Below the pieces are notes generated by a model, which did no database searches, was not told where the DNA came from, and worked only from the letters and a program-made list of their open reading frames with translations. A DNA stretch of 64,000 nucleotides from Prevotella sp. AGR2160 (GTDB lineage: Bacteria; Bacteroidota; Bacteroidia; Bacteroidales; Bacteroidaceae): positions 1 to 64,000 of the forward strand of contig NZ_AUJK01000018.1 in assembly GCF_000424185.1 (NCBI RefSeq), in the 5' to 3' direction. Of the stretch, positions 16,912 to 25,986 are shown piece after piece; the stretch's first letter is position 1, and every line of letters begins with the position of its first letter. Made by a program: the position numbers and the translations under genes.

Positions 16912-19275
16912 ATGAAGAAAATAATCACCCTCTTCACACTGATCTTTCTGGCTCTGAACGTCCAGGCCCAGAGCTGGAACTTCAAATCGCTATCCTCTGC
17001 CGACGAAACGTTGCTGAAATCGGACGCCACACTTTGGAAACTCACCGACGCGACGAAAGGCCGCTACAGTTATCAGCAAGCCATCAACAGTGGAGCGTTA
17101 ACGGCTGGAGGACAGAACCTGAACATCGCTGACGGACTACTGTTCACAGCTCCTGAGGCAGATAAAATTCGTATTGACAAAAATAAGGAGATACAACTGA
17201 ACGGGAATAATATCGACGTTATTATTCCGAATATGAAGAAAGGTCAGAAGATCACAGTCTCCTTCGCGTCCTCCAGTTCGAAAACAGCGCGAACGCTGAC
17301 GGCAACGAACCTCACCGTAACGAGTGGCTTCGTAGCTTCTACATCAAGTCAGTCCGGCGAGGGAACGGTAACTGCGGATGGTGACGTGACGCTCTCCTCC
17401 TCCATGGGCGGCATCAACCTCTACTCCATCACCGTCGCCGACAGTTCCGGTACGGTACCCGCCACGGGGAAGACGCTCCACAGTGTCGGCTGTGACCTTC
17501 AGCAGAACCAGCTCTGCGCCGTCAGCCAGGACGGCAGCATCAACTACTATAATACGGCTGCCCTCCAAGGCGTGAACATCAGCAAGGACAACGAGAGCGT
17601 GGAAGTGGCGCTGACGGGTAGCGACGGCGAGACGGTGAAGGACACCCTCACCGCTGTCGCCCAGCTCTCCGCCCTAAAGGCGGTCAGCAGCAACGACACT
17701 GACGGCTCCATTACCAACAAGACGGGCAAAGTGGAGATCATCACCGCCAAGGGCTGGCGCGAGAGTGCCTATATCACGTGGAAGCCCTTCGACGGTGCCA
17801 CGAGCTACCGCGTACAGGTGAAGGGTGAGAACTATTCCACTTATACCACCATAGACCAGCCCCTCGTGCGCAACTACGGCACCTATGGCCGCGCCGATGT
17901 CGTCGGACTGAAGGCCGGCACCTACAGTCTGAAGGTCATCCCCGTAAAAGACGGCACGGAGGTCGCTGACGCCGCCAACGAGGCCACGGACCTGAAAGTC
18001 ATCGCCTTTCCCCGTCAGGACTTTGCCCATTTCAAATACAATAATGGTATCGGCGCCTATAATAATGATGGTACGCTGAAGACCGGGGCCCGCGTGATCT
18101 ATGTCACGAAGGACAACGCCAAGACCGTTACCTGCTCCGTCGTTCAGGACAAGAAGGGTACAGCACAGACCTTCACGGGCCTCCAGGCTATCCTCAATGC
18201 CTATCAGAAAGGTACTGACTCTACGGCCCTCGCCGTTCGATTCATCGGACAGATCCCCAAGGAAAGTCTCGACGACATGCTCTCCAATGAGGGGCTGCAG
18301 ATCAAAGGAAACAAATACTACAGTACACTGAACATCACCATCGAAGGTATCGGCGATGATGCCACGGCCTACGGCTTCGGATTCCTCGTGCGCAACGCCC
18401 AGAGCGTAGAGTTCCGCAACTTCGCCATCATGCTTCATCCCGATGACTGCATCTCCCTTGACACGAAGAATGCTCACGTATGGGTGCACCACATGGACTT
18501 CTTCTACGGTAATGCCGGCAGCGACGCCGACCAGGCGAAGGGTGACGGCACTGTGGACCTGAAGGATGACAGCCGCTATATCACCACGAGCTACTGCCGC
18601 TTCTGGGATACCGGCAAGAGCTCCCTCTGCGGCATGAAGAGTGAGACAGGCCCCAACTGGATCGACTACGACCACAACTGGTTTGACCATAGCGACTCCC
18701 GTCATCCGCGTATCCGCACGATGAGCGTGCATGTATGGAACAACTACTACGATGGTGTCGCCAAATATGGTGTCGGCGTGACGACGGGCGGCAATGCCTT
18801 CGTCGACCGCAACTATTTCCGCGACATCAAATATCCGATGATGATCTCCCAGCAGGGCACGGACGCCAAGGGCGACGGCACCTTCAGCGGTGAGGCCGGT
18901 GGCATGATCAAGAGTTTTGGGAATGTCTTTGCCGAAAAAGGCAAGAACTTCAGCTATATCACGCAGAAGGATGACGCCACGAACTTCGATGCCTATGAGG
19001 CTGCAACCGCCGACGAGAAGGTTCCGGAGACCTACAAGAGTGTCGTAGGCAACTATACCTACAGCAATTTCGACACCGACGAGAGTCTGATGTACATCTA
19101 TCGTGCCGACGATCCCGTCAACATCCCCGCCCTCGTCACAGGCTTCTATGGTGCCGGACGCATCAACCACGGTGATTTCCAGTTCTCCCTCACCAATGAT
19201 GAGGACTACAGTGTCAACACCGCCCTGAAGACCGCACTGAAGAATTACAAGAGCAGCCTCGTGGGAGCGTATTAA
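16912..19275 (+). CDS. Secreted PL1 pectate lyase
   Basis: A 787-residue exported protein. Signal peptide (1-19); an N-terminal beta-rich region (to about 185); a fibronectin-III-like segment (about 285-350, ITWKPFDGATSYRVQVKG); and a right-handed beta-helix typical of polysaccharide lyase family 1 (about 380-720). Family hallmarks are NAQSVEFRNFAI, VWVHHMDFF, DLKDDSRYITTSYC and the catalytic-arginine region DSRHPRIRTMSVHVWNNYY (arginine near 598). It cleaves polygalacturonate by beta-elimination using Ca2+. It lacks the YDLxGR tail, which the preceding small protein carries. It is the clearest sign of pectin use in this window. Confidence 0.92.
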   Translation: MKKIITLFTLIFLALNVQAQSWNFKSLSSADETLLKSDATLWKLTDATKGRYSYQQAINSGALTAGGQNLNIADGLLFTAPEADKIRIDKNKEIQLNGNNIDVIIPNMKKGQKITVSFASSSSKTARTLTATNLTVTSGFVASTSSQSGEGTVTADGDVTLSSSMGGINLYSITVADSSGTVPATGKTLHSVGCDLQQNQLCAVSQDGSINYYNTAALQGVNISKDNESVEVALTGSDGETVKDTLTAVAQLSALKAVSSNDTDGSITNKTGKVEIITAKGWRESAYITWKPFDGATSYRVQVKGENYSTYTTIDQPLVRNYGTYGRADVVGLKAGTYSLKVIPVKDGTEVADAANEATDLKVIAFPRQDFAHFKYNNGIGAYNNDGTLKTGARVIYVTKDNAKTVTCSVVQDKKGTAQTFTGLQAILNAYQKGTDSTALAVRFIGQIPKESLDDMLSNEGLQIKGNKYYSTLNITIEGIGDDATAYGFGFLVRNAQSVEFRNFAIMLHPDDCISLDTKNAHVWVHHMDFFYGNAGSDADQAKGDGTVDLKDDSRYITTSYCRFWDTGKSSLCGMKSETGPNWIDYDHNWFDHSDSRHPRIRTMSVHVWNNYYDGVAKYGVGVTTGGNAFVDRNYFRDIKYPMMISQQGTDAKGDGTFSGEAGGMIKSFGNVFAEKGKNFSYITQKDDATNFDAYEAATADEKVPETYKSVVGNYTYSNFDTDESLMYIYRADDPVNIPALVTGFYGAGRINHGDFQFSLTNDEDYSVNTALKTALKNYKSSLVGAY

Positions 19276-19276
19276 A

Positions 19277-19304
19277 GTAACGTTACAACGTTACAACGTT
19301 ACAC
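19277..19304. repeat. Short tandem repeat (ACGTTACA)
   Basis: Three consecutive ACGTTACA-type 8-mers directly after the pectate lyase stop, starting with the palindrome GTAACGTTAC. Confidence 0.7.
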
Positions 19305-19317
19305 ACCTCGTTGTCCC

Positions 19318-19440
19318 CCCGTAGGGGCACCCCTTGTGGGCGCCCTAACACCCACGATGACATTTTCCCCTTTAGGACGGCCACAAGGGCCGCACCCTAC
19401 GGTGGGTCATGGCACCCCATGGCCGCACCCTAACGGTGGG
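19318..19440. repeat. Family B palindromic element B1
   Basis: GTAGGGGCACCCCTTGTGGG plus CGCCCTAA on the left. On the right, TTTAGGACGGCCACAAGGGC and GCACCCTACGGTGGG are followed by a partial third unit. The left and right arms belong to two related subtypes, so pairing is imperfect. It fills most of the gap before mutS. Confidence 0.75.
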
Positions 19441-19456
19441 ATATTCTGATTTTTAT

Positions 19457-19487
19457 TTTGATAATTCCTCTTTTTTTCGTAATTTTG
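19457..19487 (+). promoter_or_regulatory. Promoter for mutS
   Basis: TTTG at 19457-19460, 19 nt, TAATTTTG at 19480-19487. The leader is about 90 nt and contains repeat A3, a 7-codon mini-ORF (19555-19578) and an AGGAG ribosome-binding site inside that mini-ORF. Confidence 0.75.
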
Positions 19488-19523
19488 CATGCTTAGAATT
19501 CCGGATTTATAACGTAGATCCAC

Positions 19524-19548
19524 TTGCAGGGGCCGGCCACCCCTGCAA
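19524..19548. repeat. Minimal family A palindrome A3 in the mutS leader
   Basis: Only the outer ends (TTGCAGGGG / CCCCTGCAA) and a central GGCCGGCC remain, as if the middle of a full element had been deleted between GGCC tetranucleotides. Confidence 0.75.
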
Positions 19549-19581
19549 AGAACCATGCCTAGAAAAAAGGAGAAATAACAG

Positions 19582-22248
19582 ATGACAGAGAAAGAAATGA
19601 AGGGCCTCACGCCCATGATGCGGCAGTTCTTCGAGATGAAAGCCAAACATCCCGACGCGCTGATGCTCTTCCGTTGCGGTGACTTCTACGAGACCTACTG
19701 CGAGGATGCCATCGAGGCCAGTAAGATCCTCGGTATCACCCTCACACGCCGTAACAACGGCGGCAACCACGGCACGGCGGAGATGGCGGGATTCCCACAT
19801 CATGCCCTCGACACCTATCTCCCCAAACTCATCCGCGCCGGCAAGCGCGTGGCCATCTGTGACCAACTCGAGGACCCGAAGAAGAAACGGGCAGCCATCA
19901 AGGGCAAGAAAGGTCTCACGGAGATGGACAAGATGGTCAAGCGCGGCATCACCGAACTCGTCACGCCCGGCGTGGCCATGAACGACAATGTCCTGAACTA
20001 CAAGGAGAACAACTTCCTCGCCGCCGTCCATTTCGGCAAGAACGCCTGCGGCATCGCCTTCCTCGATATCTCCACGGGAGAGTTTCTCACGGGTGAGGGC
20101 ACCTACGACTATGTGGAGAAGCTCCTCGGCAATTTCTCGCCGAAGGAGGTGCTTTACGACCGGGCGAAGAAGCAGGAGTTTGAACAGTATTTCGGTACCC
20201 GTCTCTGTACCTTCGAGCTCGACGACTGGGTCTTCACGGAGATGACGGCACGGCAGAAACTCCTCAAACAGTTTGGCACGAAGAACCTCAAAGGCTTCGG
20301 CGTGGAACACCTGAAGAACGGCATCATCGCCGCAGGTGCCATCATGCAGTATCTGGAGATCACACAGCACACCCATCTCGGACATATCACGGCGCTGAAA
20401 CGCATTGAGGAGGACAAATACGTTCGCCTCGATACCTTCACCATCCGCAGTCTCGAACTCGTCTCTACGATGAACGAGGACGGTTCCTCACTCCTCAATG
20501 TCCTCGACCGTACCGTCACGCCAATGGGCGGCCGTATGCTCCGCCGCTGGATCGTCTTCCCGCTGAGGGAGAAGAAGCTCATCGACGAACGACTCGACAT
20601 CGTGGAGTATTTCTTCCGTGAGCCCGAATACCGACAGTGCATCGACGACGAATTTCACCGCATCGGTGACCTCGAGCGTATCATCTCGAAGGTCGCCGTC
20701 AGCCGAGTATCACCACGCGAGATCGTACAACTGAAGACAGCCCTCGAGGCCCTCAGACCCGTGAAGACAGCCTGTACATCGTCGAAAAACGAGGCCCTCA
20801 AGCGCATGGGTGAGCAGTTGAACCTCTGTGACAGTCTCCGTGAGCGCATCGAGAAGGAGGTACAGCCCGACCCGCCGCAGCTCGTCAACAAAGGTGGCGT
20901 CATCGCGCCGGGATATAATAAGGAGCTCGACGACCTCCGCTCCATCCGTGACAACGGCAAGCAGTATCTCCTCGAGATCCAGCAGCGTGAGATCGAGAAG
21001 ACGGGCATCAGCAGTCTGAAGATCGGTTTCAACAATGTCTTCGGCTATTATCTTGAAGTAAGAAACACTTATAAGGACCAGGTACCGGCGGAATGGGTGC
21101 GCAAGCAGACCCTCGCCAATGCCGAGCGCTATATCACCCATGAACTGAAGGAATATGAGGAGAAAATCCTCGGTGCCGACGAGAAGATCCTCGAGCTTGA
21201 GGCACAGCTCTTCTCCGAGCTCGTCACAGCAACGCAAGAGTTTATCCCCCAGATACAGATCGACGCCAACCTCGTGGCCCGTCTCGACTGTCTGCTGGCC
21301 TTCGCCAAGAGCAGTGAGGAGAACCATTATGTACGGCCCGTCGTCGACGACAGTGAGGTGATCGATATCAAACAAGGGCGCCATCCCGTCATCGAGACGC
21401 AGCTGCCCATCGGGGAGCGCTATATTCCCAATGATGTCTATCTTGACACGGAGAAACAACAGATCATGATGATCACGGGTCCGAACATGGCCGGAAAATC
21501 AGCCCTGCTGCGTCAGACGGCTCTCATCGTCCTCATGGCGCAGATCGGCTGTTTCGTCCCCGCCGACAGTGCCCGCATCGGTATGGTCGACAAGATCTTC
21601 ACACGTGTCGGCGCCAGCGACAATATTTCCCTCGGTGAGTCGACCTTCATGGTGGAGATGACGGAGGCGGCCAACATATTAAATAATGTGACACCGAAGA
21701 GTCTCGTCCTCTTCGATGAGCTCGGACGTGGCACGTCGACCTACGATGGTATCTCCATCGCATGGGCTATCGTGGAATATCTCCATGAGCACCACGGCGC
21801 ACAGGCCCGCACGCTCTTCGCCACCCATTATCATGAGCTCAACGAGATGGAGAAACTCTTCCCGAGAATCAAGAATTTCAATGTCAGTGTGAAGGAGGTC
21901 GACGGAAAGGTCATCTTCCTCCGTAAGCTCGAGCCGGGGGGCTCCGAGCATAGTTTCGGTATCCATGTGGCTGAGATCGCCGGTATGCCGCGCAGCATCG
22001 TCAAACGCGCCAATGTCATCCTCAAACAACTGGAGGAGGACAATGAGGGCGTCGGCAGTGAGGTAGGCCGCCCGAAGGTGGAGAATATCGGACAGGCCAG
22101 CAGTGGTACCCAACTGAGTTTCTTCCAGCTCGATGATCCCGTCCTCTGTCAGATCCGTGATGAGATCCTCAACCTCGATATCAATAACCTCACCCCCGTC
22201 GAGGCCCTGAATAAACTCAATGAGATCAAGAAAATCGTAAAAGGATGA
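19582..22248 (+). CDS. mutS: DNA mismatch repair protein MutS
   Basis: An 888-residue mismatch sensor. The mismatch-reading F35-Y-E37 is in CGDFYETY. Connector, lever and clamp domains follow, with the ATPase at the C-terminus: Walker [10 protein letters not shown] from residue 632, Walker [17 protein letters not shown]. Length and domain order match MutS1. It acts with MutL (not in this window) after replication. It is preceded by a 7-codon mini-ORF whose stop is 3 nt before this ATG. The only good Shine-Dalgarno (AGGAG) lies within that mini-ORF, suggesting possible coupling. Own promoter at 19457-19487. Confidence 0.97.
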   Translation: MTEKEMKGLTPMMRQFFEMKAKHPDALMLFRCGDFYETYCEDAIEASKILGITLTRRNNGGNHGTAEMAGFPHHALDTYLPKLIRAGKRVAICDQLEDPKKKRAAIKGKKGLTEMDKMVKRGITELVTPGVAMNDNVLNYKENNFLAAVHFGKNACGIAFLDISTGEFLTGEGTYDYVEKLLGNFSPKEVLYDRAKKQEFEQYFGTRLCTFELDDWVFTEMTARQKLLKQFGTKNLKGFGVEHLKNGIIAAGAIMQYLEITQHTHLGHITALKRIEEDKYVRLDTFTIRSLELVSTMNEDGSSLLNVLDRTVTPMGGRMLRRWIVFPLREKKLIDERLDIVEYFFREPEYRQCIDDEFHRIGDLERIISKVAVSRVSPREIVQLKTALEALRPVKTACTSSKNEALKRMGEQLNLCDSLRERIEKEVQPDPPQLVNKGGVIAPGYNKELDDLRSIRDNGKQYLLEIQQREIEKTGISSLKIGFNNVFGYYLEVRNTYKDQVPAEWVRKQTLANAERYITHELKEYEEKILGADEKILELEAQLFSELVTATQEFIPQIQIDANLVARLDCLLAFAKSSEENHYVRPVVDDSEVIDIKQGRHPVIETQLPIGERYIPNDVYLDTEKQQIMMITGPNMAGKSALLRQTALIVLMAQIGCFVPADSARIGMVDKIFTRVGASDNISLGESTFMVEMTEAANILNNVTPKSLVLFDELGRGTSTYDGISIAWAIVEYLHEHHGAQARTLFATHYHELNEMEKLFPRIKNFNVSVKEVDGKVIFLRKLEPGGSEHSFGIHVAEIAGMPRSIVKRANVILKQLEEDNEGVGSEVGRPKVENIGQASSGTQLSFFQLDDPVLCQIRDEILNLDINNLTPVEALNKLNEIKKIVKG

Positions 22249-22253
22249 TCCTA

Positions 22254-22326
22254 TTGCAGGGGCCGTCCCCTTGTGGCGGCCCGATGCCCGTTAGGGCATT
22301 CCGTAGGGGACATGATTTATCATGTG
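22254..22326. repeat. Half family A element (A4) plus family D palindrome
   Basis: Left arm only, with one extra C (GGCCGTCCCCTTGTGGCGGC). It is followed by the ATGCCCGTTAGGGCAT hairpin and then GGACATGATTTATCATGTG. It separates the convergent mutS and the next gene. Confidence 0.7.
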
Positions 22327-22336
22327 TTGATAAATT

Positions 22337-23203
22337 TTACCAATTCCGCTTCCACCACTCGATGACGGTGGTCATGCCGTTGACGGGCTTACCCGACTGG
22401 CTGACGACCTCACCATAGGTGGATTTCTTCACCCATCCGTTGAAGAAATAACTGTTCTCCTGACTGTGCTTCGTCACGAGTTCCTTCCCTTCCGGCGCGT
22501 CATTGGCCGGGACCGTCATCGTGGTATAGGTGCCTACGATATAATCATGGAGCCCGGCTGCGGCACTGCGATGGACGGAGGAAGGCGCCAGGGCAGTAGC
22601 CTGTTGCAGCGTGGCATACGTCTCCTGATGCTGCTTATAGCCACCCTCATTGCTGTCTTTCTTCTTCCAGCCATTGTCAAACTGGAGGCCATAGAAAGCA
22701 AAGAGCTGCGTGAGGTCGGTGAAATTCTCACGCACGGCCTCCTCGGAGGTCAACAGTTTCCCCACCATGCCATTCATCTGTTGCTGCGTCATGACCTTAC
22801 TGAGGTCTTTCTTCCCATAGATATCGCCGATCATGGAACTGTATACTTTCTTCAACTGCAGAGCCAGTGCCTTCCAGTTGTTGATGGCCACTACCCTGCC
22901 CCAACGATCCAGTTTCATATCGATATGAATCCCTTTTAGATGCGGGTCTTCAAGATAGTCGGCCGTGAGGTGACAGCCCTGGTTATTGGCATCGAGAACC
23001 GCCAACTGCAGGACGGCAAAGTCATTCATCAGAAAAGTCGTATCCTTCGGCGTCTTCAGCAGATAATTCGTACGATGGATCGCATACGATACCGTATCAC
23101 CTTTCTGGAACACAGCCAGACAGTTGATCGGTCCCGCCGTATTGCGCGCGGATATCGTCAGTACAATGGAAAACAATATTAGAAATAAAGAGAATCTTTT
23201 CAT
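22337..23203 (-). CDS. Secreted protein of unknown function
   Basis: 288 residues with a signal peptide (hydrophobic about 4-18, likely cleaved near ISA-RN). The rest is soluble and mixed alpha/beta, with a KLDRWGRVVAINNW segment and a conserved-looking C-terminal WKRNW. No catalytic motif was recognised. It is convergent with mutS and lies between two repeat clusters. Probably periplasmic or surface exposed; no function is assigned. Confidence 0.75.
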   Translation of the reverse strand: MKRFSLFLILFSIVLTISARNTAGPINCLAVFQKGDTVSYAIHRTNYLLKTPKDTTFLMNDFAVLQLAVLDANNQGCHLTADYLEDPHLKGIHIDMKLDRWGRVVAINNWKALALQLKKVYSSMIGDIYGKKDLSKVMTQQQMNGMVGKLLTSEEAVRENFTDLTQLFAFYGLQFDNGWKKKDSNEGGYKQHQETYATLQQATALAPSSVHRSAAAGLHDYIVGTYTTMTVPANDAPEGKELVTKHSQENSYFFNGWVKKSTYGEVVSQSGKPVNGMTTVIEWWKRNW

Positions 23204-23222
23204 GATCGAAAATATAATCCAC

Positions 23223-23520
23223 TTGCAGGGGCCGTCCCTTGTGGCGGCCCGTCGGCGGAACGCCGAATATATACCGTGTAATGAACCGCTAGGAATGCCC
23301 TAACGGGCATCTATCACCCACCGTAGGGGCACCCCTTGTGGGCGCCCTATCACCCACCGTAGGGGCACCCCTTGTGGGCGCCCTATCATCCACCGTAGGG
23401 TGCGGCCCTTGTGGCCGTCCTATCATCCACCGTAGGGTGCGGCCCTTGTGGCCGTCCTAACCGGGAATGATGTATGGCCATCACGTGGGTTTAGGGCGCC
23501 CACAAGGGGTGCCCCTACGG
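23223..23520. repeat. Chimeric repeat array (A5 plus four family B units and an inverted unit)
   Basis: A family A left arm and spacer (23223-23313) runs directly into four tandem B units: 23315-23350 and 23351-23386 (identical 36-mers), 23387-23423 and 23424-23460 (37-mers of the second subtype). An inverted first-subtype unit lies at about 23490-23520. The array ends 3 nt from the cysS stop codon. Confidence 0.85.
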
Positions 23521-23523
23521 AGT

Positions 23524-25017
23524 TTAAATATTCAACTTCCAGGTGACACCATCCTTGGTATCCTTCACCTCGAAGCCATCTTTGGCCAGTTCATCACGGA
23601 TCTGGTCACTCGTCGTCCAGTCCTTGTCGGCCTTAGCCTTCGCACGGAGTTTGAGGACCATGTCGACAACCTTTCCGAAAGCCTTCTCACGGGCATCATT
23701 ATTGGCGGCACGCTCATTCTTCAAGCCAAGGATGTCGAAGGTGAAGAGATGGAACGTGTCTTTCAGTTCCTTGAGATCATCTGCACTGATCTGTGCTTTA
23801 TGATCGAGGATACTGTTGATGACGTGGCAACTCTCGAAGAGAGCACTGATGACGAGCGGCGTCTGCAGGTCGTCATTCATTGCGTCGTAGCAGCGCTGAC
23901 GGAGACCACCGACGAACTTCGCCGTCTCGGCATCACTCTTTGCTGACGGCTGGATACGATCGATATCCTCACACGTACCCATCAGTCGCTCATAACCTTT
24001 CTGGGCTGCCTTCAGGGCCTCATTACTGAAGTCCACGGTGCCACGGTAATGGGCGGAGAGGGTGAAGAAACGGATCGTCATCGGCGAGTAAGCCTGTTCA
24101 AGCACCTCGTTCTTTCCAGTGAAGAGCTGTTCAAGGGTGATAAAGTTGCCGAGGCTCTTCGCCATCTTCTGACCATTGATCGTCAGCATGTTGTTGTGCA
24201 TCCAATAGTGTACCATCTGATCTCCTTGGGAAGCGACAGCCTGCGCTATCTCGCACTCATGATGCGGGAAGATGAGGTCCATGCCACCACCATGGATATC
24301 GAAATGGTCACCGAGATATTTCCGGCCCATGGCCGTGCACTCACAATGCCAGCCGGGGAAACCGTCGCTCCACGGACTCGGCCACCGCATGATATGCTCG
24401 GGCGTGGCCTTCTTCCACAAGGCGAAGTCAGCCTGGTTATGCTTCTCGCCCACTCCATTGAGCTCACGGCTGTTGTTGATGATATCCGTGAGGTTACGAC
24501 CGGAGAGGATGCCATATTTATGGTCCTTGTTGTATTTCTCAATATCGAAATACACAGAGCCATTGCTGACATAAGCATAACCATTGTCAAGAATCTGCTT
24601 CACAAGCTGCTCCTGTTCAATGATATGACCGGAGGCATGGGGCTCGATAGACGGCGGAAGGACATTCAGGGCCTCCATCGCCTTATGATAGCGGTTGGTA
24701 TAATACTGTGCCACCTCCATCGGCTCCAGCTGCTCCAGACGGGCCTTCTTCTCAATCTTGTCGTCGCCCTCATCGGCATCATGCTCGAGATGCCCGACAT
24801 CGGTGATATTACGGACATAGCGTACCTTATAGCCCAGATGGGTGAGGTAACGGAAGAGGATATCGAAGGTGATGGCGGGACGAGCATGGCCCAGATGGGG
24901 ATCACCATATACAGTAGGACCGCAGACATACATACCTACATGAGGGGCATGGAGCGGACGAAACAGCTCTTTCCGACGAGAGAGCGTGTTATAGATCATC
25001 AGTGGTTGATCAATCAT
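23524..25017 (-). CDS. cysS: Cysteinyl-tRNA synthetase
   Basis: A 497-residue class I synthetase. The N-terminal [18 protein letters not shown] carries the zinc cysteine and the HIGH-type motif. WHCECTAM and HHECEIAQ supply further zinc ligands, and the KMSKS loop reads KMAKSLGNF near residue 285. The C-terminal helical domain is complete. A second ATG (MIYNTLS, 24999) is an alternative start. The gene lies 14 nt downstream of a small membrane protein gene and probably ends that minus-strand operon. Confidence 0.97.
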   Translation of the reverse strand: MIDQPLMIYNTLSRRKELFRPLHAPHVGMYVCGPTVYGDPHLGHARPAITFDILFRYLTHLGYKVRYVRNITDVGHLEHDADEGDDKIEKKARLEQLEPMEVAQYYTNRYHKAMEALNVLPPSIEPHASGHIIEQEQLVKQILDNGYAYVSNGSVYFDIEKYNKDHKYGILSGRNLTDIINNSRELNGVGEKHNQADFALWKKATPEHIMRWPSPWSDGFPGWHCECTAMGRKYLGDHFDIHGGGMDLIFPHHECEIAQAVASQGDQMVHYWMHNNMLTINGQKMAKSLGNFITLEQLFTGKNEVLEQAYSPMTIRFFTLSAHYRGTVDFSNEALKAAQKGYERLMGTCEDIDRIQPSAKSDAETAKFVGGLRQRCYDAMNDDLQTPLVISALFESCHVINSILDHKAQISADDLKELKDTFHLFTFDILGLKNERAANNDAREKAFGKVVDMVLKLRAKAKADKDWTTSDQIRDELAKDGFEVKDTKDGVTWKLNI

Positions 25018-25031
25018 ATTTTTTCTTCTTA

Positions 25032-25247
25032 TTATACGGCCTTATAGCCTTTCGTGGAGTTGTTCTTGATGAGATCGTGGAGGTTCATCTCCTTGAAGTT
25101 GTTGGCACGCTGATGGGCCTCGATCTCCTCGGCCTCTTCCTTCTCAATCTCAGAGTGCGTAAACGACATCTTTCCTTTCAGCTCGGCAATGGCCCAGCCT
25201 ACTAATGCTACTGCTACAAAGAGCAGGAATGCTAACTGAATGGTCAT
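25032..25247 (-). CDS. Small single-pass membrane protein
   Basis: 71 residues. One N-terminal transmembrane helix (about 3-22, [19 protein letters not shown]) is followed by a charged, probably helical cytoplasmic part rich in glutamate. No family was recognised. It is supported as a gene by its location, 28 nt after the PAP2-like gene and 14 nt before cysS on the same strand, and by coding-like composition. Function unknown. Confidence 0.6.
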   Translation of the reverse strand: MTIQLAFLLFVAVALVGWAIAELKGKMSFTHSEIEKEEAEEIEAHQRANNFKEMNLHDLIKNNSTKGYKAV

Positions 25248-25275
25248 AATTCTTATATTTTTTATATTTTATATT

Positions 25276-25884
25276 TTATATAATGATATAGCTGCAGAGA
25301 AACCCGAGGGCAAAGCCACAGAGCACCTGCGAGAGCGTATGCTGGCGGAGGATCATGCGGCTCGTACCGACCATCCCCGAGAGGATGAGCACGAAACAGA
25401 GCCACCACGTGGGGTTGAAGGAGAAGATGTCAGCAAACGCCAACAAGCCTCCCGCCACACCGCCGATGGCTGCCGTATGCGTGGAGATCTTCCACCACAC
25501 ATTGACGAGGGCGCAGAGCATCTGAACGGCCAGTGCGGCGACGAGGATGATGCGCAGATAACGGGGTACGTTGAGTGCTCCCATCACCGCCAGACAGCCG
25601 AAATAGCAGAGGATGGAGATAATATACGGGATCACACGCCGTTCCTTCCGTCCCAGATCCACCGGCCGCCAGCCTCTGTGAGTCCTGTACATACGGATGA
25701 GCAGGGTAGGGAGGAGGACCGTGAAGAGGTAGACGAGGATAACGACGAAGAGCTTATACGTCAGCGGCAGCAGACTCATGTAGCTGAAGATGAACAGTGC
25801 GATGAGTCCGACAATGGGCAGATAGAATGGCGTGAACACCATACTCAATACCCGTGCTGTCAATATAATATTCTTATCTTCCAT
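25276..25884 (-). CDS. PAP2-like integral membrane phosphatase
   Basis: About 202 residues with five or six transmembrane helices. The phosphatase signature is recognisable but relaxed: RGWRPVDLGRKERR for the first motif, STHTAAIGG in place of PSGH, and SRMILRQHTLSQV matching SRxxxxxHxxxD with its nucleophilic histidine. Likely dephosphorylates a lipid such as undecaprenyl or phosphatidyl phosphates, but the loss of the canonical first motif leaves activity uncertain. ATG 25884 was preferred because the upstream in-frame ATG at 25902 lies inside a D repeat. Confidence 0.7.
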   Translation of the reverse strand: MEDKNIILTARVLSMVFTPFYLPIVGLIALFIFSYMSLLPLTYKLFVVILVYLFTVLLPTLLIRMYRTHRGWRPVDLGRKERRVIPYIISILCYFGCLAVMGALNVPRYLRIILVAALAVQMLCALVNVWWKISTHTAAIGGVAGGLLAFADIFSFNPTWWLCFVLILSGMVGTSRMILRQHTLSQVLCGFALGFLCSYIII

Positions 25885-25891
25885 ATCATTT

Positions 25892-25986
25892 TTGCGGATC
25901 ATGATGAATCATGCCCCACACAATCTTTTACTTCTTTACCTTTAGGAAATTCCCTAAGTTTACTTTTTTATTAATTTTTTACTTCT
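25892..25986. repeat. Family D palindrome and family F T-rich tract
   Basis: GGATCATGATGAATCATGCC at about 25894-25914 is followed by CTTTTACTTCTTTACC, a small hairpin (TAGGAAATTCCCTA) and TTTACTTTTTTATTAATTTT up to the rpoN stop codon. Confidence 0.6.

Noticed and set aside
17674..19170. 498-codon open frame antisense to the pectate lyase
   Set aside because: Shadow of a confidently assigned PL1 domain; no independent support.
19277..19304. ACGTTACA repeats as an operator or attachment site
   Set aside because: No integrase or regulator nearby and no second copy; treated as a simple tandem repeat.
23315..23460. Four tandem 36-37-bp units as a CRISPR array
   Set aside because: Units abut directly with no unique spacers, are internally palindromic and fall into two dispersed subtypes found elsewhere; no cas genes are present.
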